NCBI GenBank assembly: GCA_027487905.1
Contig: JAIYCR010000096.1
Span: 1-64,000 of the forward strand
Direction of reading: 5' to 3'
From: Rubrivivax sp.
GTDB taxonomy: Bacteria; Pseudomonadota; Gammaproteobacteria; Burkholderiales; Burkholderiaceae_C
DNA length: 64,000 nucleotides
Below, piece by piece: positions 17,180 through 26,168 of the stretch; positions within the stretch are counted from its first letter, which is position 1, and the number at the start of each line of letters is the position of its first letter. The notes under the pieces were generated by a model. The model was not told the origin of the DNA. It saw only the letters and a program-made list of their open reading frames with translations, and did not search any database. The translations under genes and the position numbers were made by a program.

Positions 17180-18757
17180 TCACCGGCGGCGTTCGGCCGC
17201 CAGGGTGTCGAACAGGGCCCCCATGCGCCGGCGCACGTCCGCGTCCATCTGGATGGTCCGGCCCCACTCGCGGTCGGTCTCGCCCGGCCACTTGTTGGTC
17301 GCGTCCAGGCCCATCTTGCCGCCCAGGCCGCTGACCGGCGAGGCGAAGTCCAGGTAGTCGATGGGCGTGGACGGCACCAGGGTGGTGTCGCGCACCGGAT
17401 CCATGCGGGTGGTGATGGCCCAGATCACTTCCTGCCAGTTGCGGATGTCCACGTCGTCGTCGGTCACCACGATGAACTTGGTGTACATGAACTGGCGCAG
17501 GAAGCTCCACAGCCCGAACATCAGCCGCTTGGAGTGGCCGGGATAGGCCTTCTTCATGCTGATCACCGCCATGCGGTAGCTGCAGCCCTCGGGCGGGAGG
17601 TAGAAGTCGACGATCTCCGGAAACTGCTTGCGCAGGATGGGCACGAACACCTCGTTGAGCGCCACGCCCAGCACGGCCGGCTCGTCCGGTGGCTTGCCGG
17701 TGTAGGTGGAGTGGTAGATGGCGTCAGGTCGCATGGTCAGCCGCGACAGCTCGAACACCGGGAACCAGTCCTGTTCGTTGTAGTAGCCGGTGTGGTCGCC
17801 GAAGGGTCCTTCCAGCGCGTGCAGATAGCCGTTCTTCTCCTTGAGCTTCACGCCGTGGGCGCTCTCGCCGGTGAAGCCAGCGGCAGCCGGCGGAATGTGC
17901 CCTTCCAGAACGATCTCCGCCGACGCCGGCACCTGCAGCCGGCTTTCGCCCTCGCCCACGCCGCTGGCCACCAGCTCGGTGCGCGAGCCGCGCAGCAGGC
18001 CGGCGAACTGGTATTCGCTCAAGGTGTCGGGCACCGGCGTGACGGCGCCCAGGATGGTGGCCGGATCGGCACCGAGCGCCACCGCGATGGGGAAGGGCTG
18101 GCCCGGGTTGGCCAGCGCGAACTCGCGGAAGTCCAGCGCGCCGCCCCGGTGCGCGAGCCAGCGCATGATCACCTGGCGCGGGCCGATCACCTGCTGGCGG
18201 TAGATGCCCAGGTTCTGGCGCCGCCGGGGCTCGGCCACCGACTGCGGCCCCCGGGTGATGACCAGGCCCCAGGTGATCAGCGGTCCGGCGTCGCCCGGCC
18301 AGCAGTGCTGGACCGGCAGCCGGGCGAGGTCGATGTCGCTGCCCTGCAGCACCACCTCCTGGCACGGCGCCTGCCGGACGACGGCAGGCTTCATGTCCCA
18401 CACCGCCTTGACCATCTGCAGCAGCTTGCCGGCGTCCTTCAGCCCCTTGGGCGGCTCGGGCTCCTTCAGGCCGGCGAGCACCTGCCCCACCTGTCGAAGT
18501 TCACCCACATCCGCGGCGCCCATGCCCAATGCGACCCGCTCCGGCGTACCAAAAAGATTTGTCAAGGCCCGGAAACTGAGGGGCTGACCCCCCTTGTTCA
18601 GGGGGGTACGGAACAACAATGCGGGCCCGCCCGCGCGCAGCGTGCGGTCGCTGAGCTCGGTCATGTCCAGATGAACGGAGACAGGCTGAGCCACGTTTTG
18701 CAGCCGACCGGTACTTTCCAGCTGGGCGATGAAGTCACGCAGGTCTCGGTATTTCAT
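17180..18757 (-). CDS. ubiD: UbiD-family decarboxylase (polyprenyl-4-hydroxybenzoate carboxy-lyase)
   Basis: 525 residues, close to other long UbiD proteins of proteobacteria. It begins [19 protein letters not shown] and contains the family stretches [39 protein letters not shown], the prenyl-FMN pocket region [21 protein letters not shown], and [19 protein letters not shown] near the C-terminus. It removes the carboxyl group of the polyprenyl-hydroxybenzoate intermediate in ubiquinone synthesis, using prenylated FMN made by UbiX. No ubiX or other ubi gene is in the window. UbiD homologues with other aromatic acids as substrate exist, but the full-length match and solitary position fit the ubiquinone enzyme. 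Confidence 0.9.
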   Translation of the reverse strand: MKYRDLRDFIAQLESTGRLQNVAQPVSVHLDMTELSDRTLRAGGPALLFRTPLNKGGQPLSFRALTNLFGTPERVALGMGAADVGELRQVGQVLAGLKEPEPPKGLKDAGKLLQMVKAVWDMKPAVVRQAPCQEVVLQGSDIDLARLPVQHCWPGDAGPLITWGLVITRGPQSVAEPRRRQNLGIYRQQVIGPRQVIMRWLAHRGGALDFREFALANPGQPFPIAVALGADPATILGAVTPVPDTLSEYQFAGLLRGSRTELVASGVGEGESRLQVPASAEIVLEGHIPPAAAGFTGESAHGVKLKEKNGYLHALEGPFGDHTGYYNEQDWFPVFELSRLTMRPDAIYHSTYTGKPPDEPAVLGVALNEVFVPILRKQFPEIVDFYLPPEGCSYRMAVISMKKAYPGHSKRLMFGLWSFLRQFMYTKFIVVTDDDVDIRNWQEVIWAITTRMDPVRDTTLVPSTPIDYLDFASPVSGLGGKMGLDATNKWPGETDREWGRTIQMDADVRRRMGALFDTLAAERRR

Positions 18758-18790
18758 GTTTATTGGTGATGAAGAACACGTTTCATATGC

Positions 18791-18818
18791 TTGACCGAGT
18801 CTGAAGGCTTCCTAGAAT
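18791..18818 (+). promoter_or_regulatory. sigma-70-type promoter for the transglycosylase gene
   Basis: TTGACC at 18791-18796 and TAGAAT at 18813-18818 are separated by 16 bases. It is the best promoter-like pair in the 266-base gap between the divergent ubiD and transglycosylase genes and would give a 5' leader of about 200 bases. Confidence 0.5.
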
Positions 18819-18832
18819 CCGCAGCATTCCCG

Positions 18833-18844
18833 ATCCCTAGGGAT
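18833..18844. repeat. perfect 12-base palindrome ATCCCTAGGGAT
   Basis: The palindrome begins 15 bases after the -10 element of the predicted promoter, so it falls just downstream of the expected transcription start. That position suits an operator, but no regulator is encoded beside it. Confidence 0.35.
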
Positions 18845-19023
18845 TACCCGCGCCTGTGTCCCCCGGACACCTTCGGCGCTCCGGACAGCCCGCAAGAGGC
18901 TGCCGTCCAGGATGTGCCGCCGCCCTCTTCGTGGCGGGCCTCTCAATTTATCCCCGCCTCGCGGGCAGCGGTTCCGTCCTCCGGGATGGCCGTCTGGCTG
19001 CGCGGTGGATAGAAAGGAGCGAC

Positions 19024-19947
19024 ATGAACTTCAACGACAGCGCGCTGGCGCCTCTGGGTCGATGGCCGGCTGCCTTCGCCCAGGGCGTGGGCGTGGTCCT
19101 GCGCGACATCGGCAATGGCCTGCTCGAGATCAGCCACAACCTGCTCGCCCTGATCGGGCTGGCGGTGCTGGCGGTGAGCGTCTTCGTCGGCAGCCACCCG
19201 CAGATGCTGCAGGACGTGGAGACGCGCACGCTTGACTGGCTGCAGGGCAGGCTGGTGGAGCGCATGCCCGCCTCCGAGCGCCTGGCCCAGGCGATGGCGC
19301 AGCCCGAGGCGGTCGAGCGGGCCACCGCCGCCGACCCCAGCGCGCTGGACCGGCAGCAAGGCCGCATGGCGCAGTGGCTGGCGCGTCGCTACAAGGTGGC
19401 GCCCGAGCCGGTCGCCCGCCTGGTGCAGGAGGCCTGGCACCTGGGCGCCAAGGCCGATGTCGACCCGGCGCTCATCCTGGCCATCATGGCCATCGAGTCC
19501 AGCTTCAACCCCTTTGCCCAAAGCGCGGTCGGTGCCCAGGGCTTGATGCAGGTGATGACCCGGGTGCACGACGACAAGTTCGAGGCCTTCGGCGGCAACC
19601 ACGCCGCCTTCGACCCGGTGGCCAACCTGCGGGTGGGGGTGCAGATCCTGAAGGAATGCATCCGGCGCGCCGGATCGGTCGAAGGGGGGCTGCGCTTCTA
19701 CGTGGGTGCGGCCAACCTGCCGGACGATGGCGGCTACGCGGCCCGGGTGATGGCCGAGCGCGAGCACCTGCGTCGGGTCGCGCTGGGCCACGCGGTGCCC
19801 TTCAACGTGCCCACCAACCTGGCCCAGGTGCCCGCTGCGACGACGCCCGCCCCGCCGGCTGCCAAGGCGGCGTCCGCCGACACCGCGCCGACGCTGGCAG
19901 CGGCTCCCGAGGGCCTGTCGGTGCCGGCGCGCATCGCCGGTCTCTGA
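19024..19947 (+). CDS. lytic transglycosylase (SLT domain)
   Basis: 307 residues from ATG 19024, which has a good AAAGGAG site 4 bases upstream; the frame is open to 18856 but lacks a better start. An N-terminal hydrophobic helix (LIGLAVLAVSVFVG, about residues 46-60) anchors it. The SLT domain covers about residues 140-255, with catalytic Glu158 in AIESSFNPFAQS, then GAQGLMQVM and the FYVGAANLPDDGGYAARVM region. The last 45 residues are Ala/Pro-rich. It cleaves peptidoglycan glycan strands with formation of 1,6-anhydro ends, acting in the periplasm. No cell-wall partner gene is adjacent. Confidence 0.9.
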   Translation: MNFNDSALAPLGRWPAAFAQGVGVVLRDIGNGLLEISHNLLALIGLAVLAVSVFVGSHPQMLQDVETRTLDWLQGRLVERMPASERLAQAMAQPEAVERATAADPSALDRQQGRMAQWLARRYKVAPEPVARLVQEAWHLGAKADVDPALILAIMAIESSFNPFAQSAVGAQGLMQVMTRVHDDKFEAFGGNHAAFDPVANLRVGVQILKECIRRAGSVEGGLRFYVGAANLPDDGGYAARVMAEREHLRRVALGHAVPFNVPTNLAQVPAATTPAPPAAKAASADTAPTLAAAPEGLSVPARIAGL

Positions 19948-19983
19948 ACGCGCCGGGCCTGCCCGATACACTCGATGGTGCTG

Positions 19984-20103
19984 CGCGACTGGCGATAGGC
20001 CCTGACGGGTCCGAGGTGGTGAACCACCGGGAAGCGCAGCGGACACCGCCTCAGGCGCCGACCCCGGCGCCCCGCCGATGTCCTCAGCCGTTCGCCTGGG
20101 CAC
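19984..20103 (+). promoter_or_regulatory. ZTP (pfl-motif) riboswitch upstream of glyA
   Basis: The leader carries both conserved halves of the ZTP/ZMP riboswitch. The 5' half has GCGACTGGCG (19984-19993), then GGTGGTGAACCACCGGGAAG (20015-20034). The 3' half has CCGTTCGCCTGGGCA (20088-20102), which forms the ligand pocket and pseudoknot in known pfl RNAs. A TACACT -10-like element ends 11 bases before it (19967-19972). A stem GAGCCCGG/CCGGGaCTC at 20129-20150 may be part of the expression platform. ZTP riboswitches sense the purine intermediate that accumulates when folate one-carbon units run low and switch on one-carbon genes such as glyA, which fits the gene here. Confidence 0.88.
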
Positions 20104-20188
20104 CCCGCCACCGTGTCTCCTGCGCGCCGAGCCCGGTCGCGCCGGGACTCGCCGGGCGGGTCCACGCCTTGCACCGAGAACCGCCCCC

Positions 20189-21439
20189 ATGTTCGATCGC
20201 ACCACGTCCACCATCGCCCAGGTCGACCCCGAGCTCTGGACCGTCATCCAGCAGGAGAACGCGCGCCAGGAGGCGCACATCGAGCTCATCGCCTCCGAGA
20301 ACTACGCCTCGCCGGCCGTCATGGCCGCGCAGGGCAGCCAGCTGACCAACAAGTACGCCGAGGGTTACCCCGGCAAGCGCTACTACGGCGGCTGCGAGTT
20401 CGTCGACGTGGCCGAGACCCTGGCCATCGAGCGCCTGAAGCAGCTGTTCGGGGCAGGCTTCGCCAACGTGCAGGCCAACTCCGGTTCGCAGGCCAACCAG
20501 GCGGTGTTCTTCGGCCTGCTCAACCCGGGCGACACCATCATGGGCATGAGCCTGGCCGAAGGCGGCCACCTCACCCACGGCATGCCGCTGAACATGAGCG
20601 GCAAGTGGTTCAAGGTGGTGAGCTACGGCCTGGACGCGAACGAGGCCATCGACTACGACGCCATGGAGCGCCTGGCCCACGAGCACAAGCCCCGGCTCAT
20701 CATCGCCGGCGCCTCGGCCTACAGCCTGCGCATCGACTTCGAGCGCTTTGCCCGCGTGGCCAAGGCCATCGGCGCGATCTTCATGGTCGACATGGCGCAC
20801 TACTCCGGCCTCATCGCCGGCGGTGTCTACCCGAACCCGCTGCCCTTCGCGGACGTCGTCACCTCCACCACCCACAAGGGCCTGCGCGGCCCGCGCGGCG
20901 GCATCATCCTCACCAACCACGAGGACATCGCCAAGAAGGTGAACAGCGCCATCTTCCCCGGCATCCAGGGCGGGCCGCTGATGCACGTGATCGCCGCCAA
21001 GGCGGTGGCTTTCCAGGAAGCGCTGCAGCCGGCGTTCAAGGTCTATCAGCAGCAGGTGGTGGCCAACGCCCGCGTGCTGGCCGAAACCCTCATCGAGCGC
21101 GGCCTGCGCATCGTCAGCGGCCGCACCGAGAGCCATGTGATGCTGGTCGACCTGCGTCCCAAGGGCCTGACCGGCAAGGAAGCCGAGGCCGTGCTGGGCC
21201 GCGCCCACATGACCTGCAACAAGAACGGCATCCCGAACGACCCGCAAAAGCCGATGGTGACCAGCGGCATCCGCCTGGGCACGCCGGCCATGACGACCCG
21301 GGGCTTCAAGGAAGCCGAGGCGCGCCTGACGGGCGAGCTCATCGCCGACGTGCTCGACCGTCCTCAGGACGAGGCGCGCCTGGCCGAGGTGCGCGCACGG
21401 GTGGAGGCGCTGACCCGCGACTTCCCCGTCTACCGCTGA
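20189..21439 (+). CDS. glyA: serine hydroxymethyltransferase
   Basis: 416 residues, normal length. ATG 20189 starts [17 protein letters not shown]; the frame runs upstream into the riboswitch and that part is not coding. Hallmarks are [43 protein letters not shown] and the PLP-binding Lys230 in [13 protein letters not shown]. It converts serine and tetrahydrofolate to glycine and 5,10-methylene-tetrahydrofolate, the main source of one-carbon units for purine and thymidylate synthesis. Control by the ZTP riboswitch in the leader fits this role. nrdR follows 22 bases downstream, a common glyA-nrdR(-rib) order in betaproteobacteria. Confidence 0.97.
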   Translation: MFDRTTSTIAQVDPELWTVIQQENARQEAHIELIASENYASPAVMAAQGSQLTNKYAEGYPGKRYYGGCEFVDVAETLAIERLKQLFGAGFANVQANSGSQANQAVFFGLLNPGDTIMGMSLAEGGHLTHGMPLNMSGKWFKVVSYGLDANEAIDYDAMERLAHEHKPRLIIAGASAYSLRIDFERFARVAKAIGAIFMVDMAHYSGLIAGGVYPNPLPFADVVTSTTHKGLRGPRGGIILTNHEDIAKKVNSAIFPGIQGGPLMHVIAAKAVAFQEALQPAFKVYQQQVVANARVLAETLIERGLRIVSGRTESHVMLVDLRPKGLTGKEAEAVLGRAHMTCNKNGIPNDPQKPMVTSGIRLGTPAMTTRGFKEAEARLTGELIADVLDRPQDEARLAEVRARVEALTRDFPVYR

Positions 21440-21461
21440 GGCCCGGCGGCCGGGCCCCGCG

Positions 21462-21905
21462 GTGCGCTGCCCCTTCTGTCCCAGCGAGGACACGCAGGTC
21501 GTCGAGACGCGCGAGTCCGACGAAGGCGACGTCGTCCGGCGGCGTCGCCGCTGCACCCGCTGCGACAAGCGTTTCACCACCTACGAGCGCGCCGAGATCG
21601 CACTGCCCACGGTGGTGAAGAAGGATGGCGCCCGGGTGGAGTTCGACCCCGCCAAGCTGCGCGCTTCCATGCTGCTGGCCCTGCGCAAGCGGCCGGTGAG
21701 CGTCGAGCAGGTCGATGCCGCGCTCGATCGCATCCAGGACAAGCTGCTGGCTGGCGCCGCCAAGGAAGTGCCCACGACCCGGCTGGGCGAACTGGTGATG
21801 CGCGAACTCAAGCGCATCGACAAGGTCGCCTATGTCCGTTTCGCGTCGGTCTACCGATCCTTCGAGGATGTCGAGGAGTTCCGCCAGCTGCTCGAGGGCA
21901 TCTGA
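21462..21905 (+). CDS. nrdR: transcriptional repressor NrdR
   Basis: 147 residues from GTG 21462. The N-terminal zinc ribbon uses Cys3, Cys6, Cys31 and Cys34; the ATP-cone domain follows (about residues 46-136, [20 protein letters not shown]). NrdR represses ribonucleotide reductase genes when dATP is bound. Its frequent place is between glyA and the riboflavin genes, as here, though the minor pilin genes are inserted between them in this genome. Confidence 0.96.
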   Translation: MRCPFCPSEDTQVVETRESDEGDVVRRRRRCTRCDKRFTTYERAEIALPTVVKKDGARVEFDPAKLRASMLLALRKRPVSVEQVDAALDRIQDKLLAGAAKEVPTTRLGELVMRELKRIDKVAYVRFASVYRSFEDVEEFRQLLEGI

Positions 21906-21948
21906 GCGGGAAGTCCGTCGCCGGCGGGTTCGGGTGAGGGACTGAAAG

Positions 21949-21988
21949 GGCGCCCGCGAAGCGGAGGGTCGACGGCCTCGCGGGCGCC
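21949..21988. terminator. 11-pair perfect hairpin downstream of nrdR
   Basis: GGCGCCCGCGA (21949-21959) pairs perfectly with TCGCGGGCGCC (21978-21988) around an 18-base loop, 43 bases after the nrdR stop. There is no T-run, so it may be a Rho-type or stabilising structure, or a small palindromic repeat. The rest of the 188-base gap holds a TAGAGT -10-like box at 22083, just before the next gene. Confidence 0.4.
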
Positions 21989-22093
21989 GCCTGCGAGTTG
22001 GCAATCCCCCCTCGGGGCGGCCTGCTTGCCAGGGGGTGACGCTTCCTCCTGGAGGGGGAAGCGCCCGCGAAGACCCCTTCCTAGAGTGCGGCC

Positions 22094-22747
22094 ATGCACT
22101 CGCCACTCCTCGCCACGCCCAGCGCCACCCAGCCCGCGGCTCGGTGCGGCGGGCTGCGCCGCCAGCCTGCGGGTTACGGGTTCACGCTCGTCGAGTTGCT
22201 GATCGCGCTGACCGTGCTGGCACTGGTCACCGCCGGTGCCTTGCCCTCGCTGGCCGAAGCCCTCGAAAGGCGCCGCCTGGCTGGGGTGTCGCTGCAGACA
22301 TTGGCCTTGCTGCAGCAGGCCCGCCTGGAGGCGCAGACCCGCGACGAGGTGTTGCGCGTGGCCGTCCGGGGTGCCAGCGGCGGCCTCACCTGCCTGCTGC
22401 TTCACACCGGCCCGGCGGGCAGCTGCGGCTGCGAGCCCGCCCCTGCGACCCTGGACGACTCGCCAACGGGCCCGAGCGGGCCGGATCGGTTCTGCGCGCC
22501 GGGCAGCGAGCTGCTGCGGCTGGTCGTCGCCTCGCCTGCCCAGGGCTTGCGCCTGAGCCTGAACGTGGCGTCGATGAGCTTCGACCCCAGCCTCGGCACC
22601 ACCACGCCCACCGGGCGGGTGGAGCTGCGCGGCCGTCGCACGGCCATTGCCCATGTGGTGAGCGTCATGGGCCGTGTGAGGCGTTGCATGCCTGCGCCTT
22701 CGGTCGGCGGGCCGGCATCGGTCATGGCGGGGATCGCGGCATGCTGA
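22094..22747 (+). CDS. GspH/FimT-family minor pseudopilin
   Basis: 217 residues. A 29-residue basic leader ends in Gly and is followed by the class III prepilin signal FTLVELLIALTVLALVTAG, with the conserved Glu at position 5 of the mature protein; prepilin peptidase would cleave before Phe30. The rest resembles the GspH/FimT beta domain: EALERRRLAGVSLQTLALLQQARLEA is the usual helix-to-domain junction. Several cysteines (TCLLL, GSCGCEP, RFCAPGS) may form disulfides. It is a minor subunit primed in the inner membrane for a type IV pilus or related secretion pseudopilus. It overlaps the next gene by 7 bases. Confidence 0.85.
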   Translation: MHSPLLATPSATQPAARCGGLRRQPAGYGFTLVELLIALTVLALVTAGALPSLAEALERRRLAGVSLQTLALLQQARLEAQTRDEVLRVAVRGASGGLTCLLLHTGPAGSCGCEPAPATLDDSPTGPSGPDRFCAPGSELLRLVVASPAQGLRLSLNVASMSFDPSLGTTTPTGRVELRGRRTAIAHVVSVMGRVRRCMPAPSVGGPASVMAGIAAC

Positions 22748-23382
22748 GCGCGGGGCCCACCCATCGCCTCCTGCGGGGCATGGGCCTGGTGGAACTGCTG
22801 GTGGGCCTGGCCGTGGGCGCCATCGTGCTGGCCGGCGCGCTGGCGCTGGCCGCGCAGCAAGGCCGGCAGGCCGGGGCCACGCAGGCCGAGCAGATCGCGC
22901 TGCGCGAGTTCGAGGCGGTCGATCGCCTGTTGTGGCGCTTGCTGCGCCAGGCCTCTGCCACCGTGGCCTGGCCCGACGCGGCCAGCCTGCAGGCCCTGCT
23001 TCACGGCACCGGACTTCATTTCGCCAGCCGGGTGAGCGAAGGCAGCGTGCGCCGGGTCGGGTTGCGCCTGTCGGACGGATTGCTCGCGCTGAGCCTGGAG
23101 GGCGGGCCCTGGCAGGCGCTGCACGATCCGCAGCGCCTGCGCATCGAGGCGATGGACCTGTCGATCGCTGCGGTATCCGTCGCCCCTGGCGACGACGAGG
23201 CTGCGGCCGCCCCTGGGTCTGTCCCGTCGGCTGGAGCGGCTGCTGTGGCCTGCCCCCATCCGCTGCCGCCCCGGCTTCGGTGGCGGCTGCAGGGCCGCCT
23301 GCCCGATGACCGAGCGGTGTCGGCCCCGGCCCGCGTGGTCCAGGTGCGCGACCTGCCGGCTGCCGGAGCTTGCCCGCCATGA
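22741..23382 (+). CDS. PilW-like prepilin-type minor pilin
   Basis: 213 residues from ATG 22741. A short 13-residue leader ends in RG and the mature helix starts MGLVELLVGLAVGAIVLAGA, with Glu5. The layout (GLVELLVG, then QQGRQAGATQAEQIALREFEAVDRLLWRLLRQ) matches PilW/GspJ-type subunits, which are normally somewhat longer. The C-terminal half has strands such as RVGLRLSDGLLALSLEGGPW. The role is inferred as part of the tip-initiating complex with the flanking subunits. Start and stop codons overlap those of both neighbours. Confidence 0.78.
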   Translation: MLSAGPTHRLLRGMGLVELLVGLAVGAIVLAGALALAAQQGRQAGATQAEQIALREFEAVDRLLWRLLRQASATVAWPDAASLQALLHGTGLHFASRVSEGSVRRVGLRLSDGLLALSLEGGPWQALHDPQRLRIEAMDLSIAAVSVAPGDDEAAAAPGSVPSAGAAAVACPHPLPPRLRWRLQGRLPDDRAVSAPARVVQVRDLPAAGACPP

Positions 23383-24734
23383 GGTCCGCTTCGTCCGTGC
23401 AGAGGCTGCCCGGCGCCCAACGGGGCTTCATGCTGCTGGGGCTGGTGGGCCTGCTGACCCTGCTCGGGCTGCTGGCCGCATGGGGCCAGGCGGCGCTGCC
23501 ATTGAGCACGCTGCAGGATGGAAACCGGCTGGCAGTGGCGCTGCAGGCCCGGTCGGCGGCGGAGTCGGGGCTTGCGCTGGCGATGCAGCTGCTCAACGAC
23601 CCGCGCGGTGCCGGACCGCAATGCGAGGCCCTGGCGGGCGAGCCGCAGGCCTCTTGGTGGGAACGCCGTCCGGGCGGGGCGCCGTCGCCGCTGGCGGTCG
23701 GTGGGGGGGCCGGGGCCGGCCTGGCAGGCAACGGCGTGCAGGCTGCCGAGCTGCGGTGCACCCGTGCAGCGGGTGGTCCCGGTCCGGCGTCGGCCCCGGG
23801 CTGGCGTTGCACCTGTGGGGCCCAGGGTGGCGCCGCGGTGACGCCGCCGGCTGCGTCGTCCGGCCCTGTGCAGGTGTCCTTCTCGGTGCGCTGGGCTGCC
23901 CCAAGTCCGCCAACGGGCGACACCGAACGGGCCGATCTCGACGCGGCCGGCTGCGTGCGGGTGGACGGAGATTGCCGGCGCCCGGCCAGGGGCGCCGAGG
24001 CCCCGGCGGCACGGCAGCGCGTGGGCCTGAGGGTGTGGCCTGCGGTCCCTCGGTTGCCGCAGGCCGCCTGGACTGCGGGCAGGTCGATCCAGCTGAGCGC
24101 CAGCGTCGAACTGCTCAACTCGGACGCGGCGTCCGGTGGGCGGGTGCTGCACGCCGGCGGGGGCGTCGATGCGGGCGGCGCTGTCCTGCAGGGGCTGCCC
24201 GGGGCTCCTCAGGCTGACCTGGTGCTGCGCGGCGACCGCGCACTGGCCGGATGGGCCACCCAGTTGGGCGTCGCCCGCTGGCTGGGCAGTGCCCCCGCCG
24301 CGTGGGCCAGGGCACCCAGGGTGACGCAGCTCGATTGCAGCGGTGCCGCATCGGCTTGTCGCGGCGGCCTGCAGCGCGCGCTGGACGACGGAGCGCAAGC
24401 CCTCAGGGTGGTGGGCGACCTGCAGCTTCAGCCGGGGTTCCGGGTCGGGTCCGAAGCGCGGCCTGTCGTGCTGGTCGTCGACGGTGCCTTGCAGCTGCAG
24501 GGGCCCGGCGAGCTCCACGGGCTGGCGATGGCCTCGTCCATCCAGGCCGACGGCGATGCCGGCCCGATCCAATGGCGGGGGGCGGCCCTTGCGCTGGGCG
24601 CCTCACGGGCGCGGGGCAGGGTCCGGGTGGAGTGGACGCCGGAGGTCCGCGAGTCGATCGAGCAGGTCGTGGCGGGCGTTCTCGCGGCGCCGGGTTCGTG
24701 GCGCCAGACTGCCGGCGGCGAGGCCTTGCCATGA
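23379..24734 (+). CDS. PilX/GspK-like prepilin-type protein
   Basis: 451 residues from ATG 23379, overlapping the previous stop by 4 bases. The N-terminal AQRGFMLLGLVGLLTLLGLLA looks like a prepilin helix, but position 5 is Gly rather than Glu, as in PilX and GspK subunits, which cap the pilus. The 400-residue remainder is not recognised. It contains LSTLQDGNRLAVALQARSAA, which is the usual PilX/GspK region with an Ala-Glu-Ser-Gly-Leu following, cysteine pairs (RCTCGAQ, RVDGDCRR) and a beta-rich C-terminal part. It is much longer than PilX (about 180 residues), nearer to GspK. The role is inferred from position between PilW-like and PilV-like genes. Confidence 0.7.
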   Translation: MRSASSVQRLPGAQRGFMLLGLVGLLTLLGLLAAWGQAALPLSTLQDGNRLAVALQARSAAESGLALAMQLLNDPRGAGPQCEALAGEPQASWWERRPGGAPSPLAVGGGAGAGLAGNGVQAAELRCTRAAGGPGPASAPGWRCTCGAQGGAAVTPPAASSGPVQVSFSVRWAAPSPPTGDTERADLDAAGCVRVDGDCRRPARGAEAPAARQRVGLRVWPAVPRLPQAAWTAGRSIQLSASVELLNSDAASGGRVLHAGGGVDAGGAVLQGLPGAPQADLVLRGDRALAGWATQLGVARWLGSAPAAWARAPRVTQLDCSGAASACRGGLQRALDDGAQALRVVGDLQLQPGFRVGSEARPVVLVVDGALQLQGPGELHGLAMASSIQADGDAGPIQWRGAALALGASRARGRVRVEWTPEVRESIEQVVAGVLAAPGSWRQTAGGEALP

Positions 24735-26140
24735 CCCTTGTCCTGATCCGCCCGACCCGCCCGACCCGCCCGACCCACCCCACGCCGCCACCGGGCATCC
24801 GACATGGGGCAGCGGCTGCATGCCGCCCTGGCGAGCGCGGGGGCCTGCTCGTCGAGGCCCTGGTGTCGCTGATGCTGGTGATGCTGTGCTGGCTGGCGGT
24901 GCTGCAGATCGACCTTCAGTCCCGGTCCACCCGCCAGGCCGCGGCAGCCCTGCACGGACGCCTGGCGGTTCTGGGGGCCCAGGTCGAGGCGGCCCACCCG
25001 GTGCTCGCCGTCGAGCCCTGGGCGGTCGCGCCCGGCCGCGAAGACGCGGCCCGGACCGAAGCTGCCCAGGCGCAGGGCATCCCTCTGATAGGACAGGCAC
25101 TGGACGCACGGAGTGGCCAGGTGACCTGGGTGGTCGAGCACCGGGCCTGGGACCGGAGCGGCGTCGGGCGCAGTTGGCCGGGCTCATCGGCAGCGGGCCT
25201 GACCGGGCCGAATCCAGCGGCAGCTACCGCTGCGCCCGCCGTAGCCACGGCGCTGGAGGATCTGACCTGGCGTGCGGGGAGCCCTGCGATGGCGGCACCC
25301 GCCGGGGGGAGGGTCGAAACCATCGTCTTCGCACTGCGCTGGCCGCTGCCCATCGACCTGTGGGATCTCGCCCACCACGCGCTCGACCAGCGTCAAGCCC
25401 ATCAACGGGAGCGGCGCCTGGCGGGTGCCGGTGCCGGGGAGACTGGCGACGGGCCGATCGACGACGCCGGGGTCGACGACCTGCCGACCGAAGATGCGGC
25501 AAGCCCGGCGACGCCTGGAACGCCGACCGGACGCCCGCCTCGCGCTTCACCCGACGGGCGCGGGGGCCCGGACGACCGGTTCATCGCAGGCGATGTCGGA
25601 ATCGACCCTGACCCTGGCCTCTCAGCCGGAACCGGCGAGCGGCTGGCAGCCCTCGTGCCGCCCAGGCCTGCCGCCGCGGCCCGCTTCGACCGGGCCTTGC
25701 GCGCCGCACGGCAAGCCGGCAGCAGCACCCGCCTGGCGGCCGGCTGGCAGGGCCAGTCGGGAGCCCTGTGGGTCGATCCTTCCGTCCTGCGCGACCCACA
25801 GCGCCGCGCTGCGCTCCAGGACTGGGTGGCGGGGGTCGCGAACCGCTCGGAGGAAACCCGGGACGACGCGGCAGTGGGCGCATCGGGCGATCGGATCTGC
25901 GACATCCAGCCGGCGTCATCGCTCGCCTCTCATCTGGTCTGGCGCTGCCTGGGCTCGAGTGGCGCGGCCGAGGTGTTCATGTTGCCCACGGTGGGTCTGT
26001 CGGCCGCTTTCGTGCTGTGTCGCTTCGAGCTGCAGTCGCCAACCACCCCGCGCGGCCGTCCGGCGGCTCCGGCCCCGCGGGTTCACGCCTGGATCGGTTC
26101 GGCCGGACAGTCCTGCCCCGCGTCTTCGCAGCGCGTTTGA
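24731..26140 (+). CDS. oversized PilV/GspI-like prepilin-type protein, 469 aa
   Basis: Starts at ATG 24731, overlapping the previous stop by 4 bases. A 36-residue leader with RPT repeats precedes a prepilin signal, cleaved within RGGLLVEALVSLMLVMLCWL with Glu5 retained; that leaves a PilV/GspI-type helix. PilV-like proteins usually have 130-200 residues; this one has about 430 after cleavage. The extra part is Pro/Asp/Gly-rich in the middle (about residues 240-310) and then has a mixed domain with paired cysteines (DRICDIQPAS, HLVWRCLG, FVLCRFEL, GQSCPASS). The GC content and codon pattern are like the neighbours. The function of the large C-terminal domain is unknown; a surface adhesin-like tip role is only a guess. 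Confidence 0.65.
   Translation: MTLVLIRPTRPTRPTHPTPPPGIRHGAAAACRPGERGGLLVEALVSLMLVMLCWLAVLQIDLQSRSTRQAAAALHGRLAVLGAQVEAAHPVLAVEPWAVAPGREDAARTEAAQAQGIPLIGQALDARSGQVTWVVEHRAWDRSGVGRSWPGSSAAGLTGPNPAAATAAPAVATALEDLTWRAGSPAMAAPAGGRVETIVFALRWPLPIDLWDLAHHALDQRQAHQRERRLAGAGAGETGDGPIDDAGVDDLPTEDAASPATPGTPTGRPPRASPDGRGGPDDRFIAGDVGIDPDPGLSAGTGERLAALVPPRPAAAARFDRALRAARQAGSSTRLAAGWQGQSGALWVDPSVLRDPQRRAALQDWVAGVANRSEETRDDAAVGASGDRICDIQPASSLASHLVWRCLGSSGAAEVFMLPTVGLSAAFVLCRFELQSPTTPRGRPAAPAPRVHAWIGSAGQSCPASSQRV
24749..24775 (+). repeat. 9-base tandem repeat, 3 units
   Basis: Three exact copies of CGCCCGACC followed by a degenerate fourth. They encode the Arg-Pro-Thr repeats in the leader of the PilV-like protein. 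Slippage here would change the leader length by whole residues without a frameshift. Confidence 0.7.
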
Positions 26141-26168
26141 ACCCGCCTGGGCCACCGACAATCGACGC

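Noticed and set aside
16907-18769. 620-codon plus-strand frame across ubiD
   Set aside because: It mirrors the codon pattern of the UbiD gene on the other strand and contains no recognisable domain; UbiD itself is full length and well conserved.
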